Shown here in pieces: positions 47,390 to 64,000 of a DNA stretch of 64,000 bases. The stretch's first letter is position 1; each line of letters begins with the position of its first letter. The stretch covers positions 6,910,761-6,974,760 of the forward strand of contig JASKMD010000030.1 in assembly GCA_030144725.1 (NCBI GenBank), read 5' to 3'. A model generated the notes under the pieces. That model made no database searches and was not told where the DNA came from. It was given only the letters and a program-made list of their open reading frames with translations. The translations under genes and the position numbers were made by a program. The DNA comes from Haematococcus lacustris. Its lineage: Eukaryota > Chlorophyta > Chlorophyceae > Chlamydomonadales > Haematococcaceae.

Positions 47390-49467
47390 TCACTCCTTAG
47401 CGTCTGCTGCCCTGTCAGTGACCTTCTGGCCCTTGAGGGCGCTCCAGAACTGCTGCCTGAAGTCCGGGCTGGTGGCCAGCAGCACAGGCCACATCAGGCC
47501 CAGCCGCCAGCCGCTGTCGTTGCTGAACCTGCAGCGGCACACATGCAGGGAGGAGGCAAGAGGCGATGGAGGGCAGAGGACAGCAGGAGGTCTGCCACAG
47601 GGCCTGACACCCAGCCCTAAGCCCCCTGCTGGCCCCCCTACTGGGCCCCCTGCCCCCCCTGCTGCCCCCTGCTGGACCCTGCCCCCCCCGCTGGCCCCAT
47701 CCTGCCCCCCTGACCCCCCCTGTTGGCCCCATTTTGCCCCCTTTGCCCCCCTGCTGCCGCCTTTGCCCCCCATGTTTACTTGGTGAGGTGCACATTGCGA
47801 GCAAACTGCGCCGCCAGCAGCGCCCAGGCGGCAGCGGTCAGCGTGGCGGCCAGCAGCAGGGGGGAGAACATGCCCGGGCTGGCCACAGGCTGCCGGGCCA
47901 GGGCGTAGCTGCGGCAGCACACAGCAGCGCCAGCCCCCCTCAGCTCGACTCTCAGCCAGGCTATGCGGGGGCAGGGGCCGGCAGGGGGCAGGGGGCACAG
48001 GGCAGGGCAGGGCCAGGCGGGGGGGAGTGGCCAGGCCCCCCTGCCTGACCCCGCCGTCTGCCCCTGTCCCAATTACAGTTACCGCCCTTGCCTCCATCTC
48101 TGCCCCCCTGCACCTCAACCACTCCGGCCCCCTGCCCCCAACCCCTCCAAGCCCTCCAAGCCTTCCAAGCCCCTGCCCCCTCCAGCCCCCCTGCCCCCTC
48201 CAGCCCCCCTGCCCCCCCCAGTCCCCTGCACCTCAACCCCTCCATGCCCTGACACCACCCCTTGCTTACCCAGCCCTGCCAGCTGCTTCACAGCCCCTGC
48301 CACCCCACCTGCCGCTGTTGTTGATGCTGATGCTCTCGTAGTAGCTGTAGCTGCCCACGCCCCTCTGCTCGCTCCTGAAGAACAGCAGCAGCAGGGGGGG
48401 CTCACGGGGGGAGGGGGGGAGCGGCACCAGGGGGGAAGCAGAGGGGCAGCAGCAGCCAGGGGTGCGAGGCAGCTGGCCGTGAGGGCCAGGGCCAAGGTGT
48501 GTCGCAGCGACACTGACGGGTGAGTGGCAGGATGCTGATGCTGACCTGACCCTCCCGCTGCCCCTTCCTGCCGCCCTGCCCGCCCACCTTCCTCCCCCCA
48601 TCCCTTTTCTGTTTGCTCACCTCTTGATCTGCAGGTTGGGCCCAGTGCCCCATGCCTCTGTGCAGGCACCACCACCACCACCACCACCAGCAGGGTCGGG
48701 GTCAGGGTCGGCAACAGGACAACCATTAGCACTACTACAAGCATCAGCGGAGCAATGTCAGCAGCCCTACACGAGCTGCCAGTGCAACTGCTGTGGTCCA
48801 ACCAGAGCTAGGTCAGCCTGGGCCTGACCTGGCCTGGATTATCATCCATGCGGGCGGGCCCCTAGGCAGCTCCCAGCTCTCAGCCCACAGCGCAGCCAGT
48901 GCCCCTGGTGACCTTGGCAGCTGCCCTGTCCCTGCCACCCCCTTCCCCCCTCGCCCTGACCTGCGCAGCGGCCCTGCCCTGCCCCCTCCCCCCTTGTGCC
49001 TGACCTTGTGTGCTGGCAGTGATGCGCTCCGCCTCCCTCAGCGCCCGCTGCGCCTCACGCTGCGCCTCCAGCTCCAGCTGCCGGCTGCGGCCCAGCATGC
49101 TGCTCATGTCCTGCTCCATCTGCAGCGCCGCATTCGGCGCGGCAATCAGCAGTGACCTCAGCCACACTGGGTTAGGAGGCGGCTGCTGGCAGGGAGGGGG
49201 GGCCTGATGCACTGCCACCACACCCCCTGCTGCCACTCTATTTTGTGGGCAAACTGGCAGCAGGGAAGGGGAGGAGGCAGAGGGCGCCACAACCGCTGTG
49301 GGCACCGCTGCCCTCCAACCAGCTCCATCCAGCCGCGGGTGCAGGGCCGCCCACCCACCCGCCCTGCACTCCCACCCTCCCTGCACCTGGCGGCTCATCA
49401 TGTCCATCTCCCGGTCCATGGCCGCCAGCTGGCGATCCACCAGCTCAAAGGGGGTCAGTGTAAACAT
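47390..49467 (-). CDS. Small membrane protein with N-terminal coiled coil, unrecognised
   Basis: Six exons, 49387-49467, 49005-49119, 48621-48657, 48309-48374, 47780-47908 and 47390-47528, join in exact phase to give 188 residues. The N-terminal half is helical and charged (LVDRQLAAMDREMDMMSRQ, RSRQLELEAQREAQRALREA). A Ser/Tyr-rich stretch follows (VGSYSYYESISINNSG), then one strong transmembrane helix (FSPLLLAATLTAAAWALLAA) and a C-terminal block with a second hydrophobic part (WRLGLMWPVLLATSPDFRQQ). The start is the ATG at 49467; an in-frame stop lies upstream, but an AG at the same place leaves a further 5' exon possible. The clean phase structure makes it a real gene. No function can be assigned. 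Confidence 0.72.
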
Positions 49468-50576
49468 GTCCCTGCAGCCAGGCACCCCCCGGGGGGAGGG
49501 AGGGGCGGCGGCAAAAGCCTCTCAGGCTCAAGCTCAAGCTCCATGCAGCTGCTAGCGCCTCAGCCGCCATGCTGCCTGACATGCCCCAGCTCCTGTATGC
49601 ATAGGAGCCATATCTAACCAGGCTGTGTGCCACAACTGAGTTCAGTGCTTGCATCGGATGTGCTTGCACGCCCAATGCTTGCATGCCAGTGGAGGAGGTG
49701 CGCGGTAGCTGCGTGGCTGTGCTGCGCGCAGGGCAGCAGGGCACTGTGCTTTGCGGCTGACACCACGGTTAGGTATACACAACCTCATGTTGGCATTCTG
49801 GGGTTCTGGTGTTGACTTGAGCTCACCTGTCCGAGCCGGCTCGAAGCACGCTAGTCCGAGCCATACGGGCGCTTCGCTGCGCTGTGCAAAAGGCCTGTGC
49901 GGACGAGTTTGCGATGTTGCACGCGATGAGGCATTACGCTTAGCTGCACACCTACCAGCGGTTGGCGCCCTTGCAGCGTGCCATAAGGAGCCACTAAACC
50001 ACGGTGCAGCATCGTGAAGGTTCTCGCGCCCTAGCTTATGCGGGGACTCGTGCGGAGTTTCGTTTACAGATGTGCGTGTGGGCAGAAGCACACGTTGATG
50101 AGTCTAACTACTGAAAACATGCGAACACCGCAGACAAGAAGGCCATGCCCGTCACCGCGCCATGCCATGTGAGCCACGCCGTGCCAGGATGCTGACGCAA
50201 CCGTTGTCGTGTTGTCCATGCCTACCAAGGTGTAAATCACCGCCGGAGCACCTTCGATTGCTGAAGGGCACCTGGTATCTCCTGGATAGCCTTAGAGCAA
50301 ATTGACTGCGCCCCCATACACTGCACTTACACCAACCACACCACAACTCGCCACAGCAAGCAGCTTGCTGGCCTTGTCCTTACTGTCAATTGCTTGTTGC
50401 AATCAGATTCATAGGTTTAGTGAAGGTCTGGGCGGGCAGCCAGACGCTGCGCAGTCAGCAAGCAGGTCAGGGTAGCCATGTCAGGCCCTGTGCTGACTGC
50501 CGGGGGGGCCAAGCCAGGACCCCTGCGAGGTCAAGTCTGGGTGGCGGCCAGCTGGGCGGGGAGGGGGGCGCCCCTG
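49468..50576. other. Intergenic region
   Basis: No convincing exon. It holds the presumed promoter of the membrane-protein gene and the 3' UTR of the large gene to the right. Composition is less G/C-rich between 49750 and 50350. Confidence 0.4.
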
Positions 50577-62794
<12,218 letters not shown>

Positions 62795-62809
62795 CGTTGT
62801 TGTGATGAC

Positions 62810-62817
62810 CTTTTATA
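62810..62817 (-). promoter_or_regulatory. TATA box of the large gene
   Basis: TATAAAAG on the minus strand, only 16 bases upstream of the first ATG (62794). At normal TATA spacing transcription would start near or after that ATG, so translation may begin at the next in-frame ATG, 62719 (MAVLAFMAAPERL). Confidence 0.45.
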
Positions 62818-63527
62818 GACAGCAGTGTCAATTCCAGCTATGTATGCCACGAGGCCTCTCGCGTTTAGCGAAAGGCTTCGCATAGGTGCATCCGGGCTGC
62901 TTAAAGGGTGTCTGCTTGCGCTATTCCTAGCACAGCAGCTCTCATGCCCCTCTAAATCTCTAGAGGTTGCCTGCAAGTCTGGCCACATTGTGCGAGTTAG
63001 GAGTCTAGCATTCAGACATTGGTTAGGGCAGGGCAGGAGTCCTGTTCCCCATCTGGCGGTCTCCTGCTGCCTGAAAGCAGCGCCTAGCTGCTGTCCTCCG
63101 CACACACTTCAGGCCAGGCGGCCGAGTCACTGTGAAGCCCTAGCCATGCTGCCACATGTTGCTACCTGGACTGGACCTATTGCTGGCATGCTGCCAAGCA
63201 CCAGGGTCACATGAGTCTACAGCATGGTGCCAGGGGTGTCTTGGGGGTAGCCTGGCAGGCCTGTCGCTGTCTAGCACTCAGGGCCGCGCCTGGCCCAGCC
63301 TGGTGGCAGTGCCATGACAGGCAGGCAGGCAGGGCCCGGTGCTGTCACCTCGTGTTACCACATGCCCAGGACCAACACACAGCACCGCACCTCACCCCAC
63401 CCCAACACACCTCACCACACCTCATCCCAACAAAAAGCATCACACCTCATCCCATCCCAACAAAAAGCATCTCACCTCATCCCAGCACAGCAAGCAAGCG
63501 CCCCATTGCCCCTGGGGCTACCCTCAC
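62818..63527. other. Intergenic or intronic region with short tandem repeats
   Basis: No clear exon on either strand. At 63418-63485 the motif ACCTCATCCCAACAAAAAGC is repeated in tandem. It probably includes the promoter of the large gene and an intron or 3' part of the gene whose exon lies at 63528-63750. Confidence 0.4.
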
Positions 63528-63750
63528 CTGTTTTGAGGGGCCATGGGGGATTGTTCAGGATGTGGCATCTCGTCTTGTAAACACTGCAGCCGTCCAACAG
63601 CAGGACACGACCGGCTTTGTTAATGTCAATGAAACCCACAACAGTGGCTGCCCTGGCCTGCGGTGCCTGCCTCGTCTTCCTTTCCTCATGCCAAAACCTT
63701 GAATGGATTAGCTGCTCCCAAGCCCAGGGGCTCGGGGTTGGTCCGTAAGG
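63528..63750 (-). CDS. Single exon of an unrecognised gene
   Basis: A 223-bp open stretch runs from a strong acceptor (TTCTCCCATCCTAG) to a GTGAGG donor (phase 1), with complex protein-like composition: PYGPTPSPWAWEQLIHSRFW, HEERKTRQAPQARAATVVGF, IDINKAGRVLLLDGCSVYK, TRCHILNNPPWPLKTG. The alternation of hydrophobic strands (TVVGFIDI, RVLLLDG) suggests a folded domain. Neighbouring exons are not identified; upstream ones may lie past the window edge. I do not recognise the family. Confidence 0.5.
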
Positions 63751-64000
63751 CTAGGATGGGAGAAGCCAGGAGCAGGGCAGGAGGACAACAGCCGAGCCAT
63801 TTTGAGATGAGTTATCTGATCTGGAGACTTTGCTGTAGTTTGCTAAGACGTATCACATATGTCAGTCCAGCCAGTGGCAGCGGGGGAGGCACGCTCGCTG
63901 GCAGGCACTTTCCGGACTTCCCAGTAACGCCCATTATGCACAAATTCAAACATACAAGCCATGTTCAACTCCACGTGCGCGTACCTCTGGCGAAGTCTGC
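63751..64000. other. Right edge of window
   Basis: No exon identified. Probably intron or upstream sequence of the gene containing the 63528-63750 exon. Confidence 0.3.

Overview
The window looks like nuclear DNA of a green alga, most likely a volvocine or chlamydomonadalean chlorophyte. The evidence is GC-rich DNA, genes cut into many short exons by GT-AG introns, TGTAA polyadenylation signals, poly-Gln/Ala/Pro-rich proteins and large C/G-rich microsatellites inside introns. This is inferred from sequence style; I ran no database search. No rRNA, tRNA, CRISPR array or prokaryotic operon is visible.

Left part (1-12983): a C2H2 zinc-finger gene (1681-2785, +); an RWDD3/RSUME-like RWD-domain gene (minus strand, 5044 to about 7611); and, head-to-head with it, a coiled-coil gene (7744-9732, +). 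After these comes about 3 kb of weakly coding or repeat-derived DNA.

Middle part (12984-33606): the most unusual region. A 3465-bp unit is present twice in tandem, and its first 1048 bp continue into the functional FtsH gene. Each unit holds the 3' end of FtsH, an inverted 1.79-kb copy of the RWDD3/coiled-coil divergent promoter region (source 6933-8724) and a 621-bp tail. Unit 1 is split by a complete Ty3/Gypsy chromovirus (14178-20921, LTRs identical by eye, 5-bp target duplication) and by a 5.9-kb DNA transposon with about 220-bp inverted ends and KDZ-like transposase exons (21681-27569, 7-bp target duplication). Removing both insertions and one target duplication each restores exactly 3465 bp. 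Unit 2 is uninterrupted and can encode a 326-residue chimera: coiled-coil exons spliced in phase to the last two FtsH exons and the FtsH poly(A) signal.

Right part (32834-64000): FtsH-type AAA+ metalloprotease (minus, 15 exons); glutathionyl-hydroquinone reductase (plus, 11 exons); a plastid-type DUF3783-like protein (minus); a small membrane protein with coiled coil (minus); a very large low-complexity protein (minus, about 12 kb); and one exon of a further minus-strand gene at the right edge.

FtsH, the reductase and the large gene carry many single-base offsets, mostly one extra base in a homopolymer run. The other genes are clean. The offsets are either base-calling/assembly errors or real decay.
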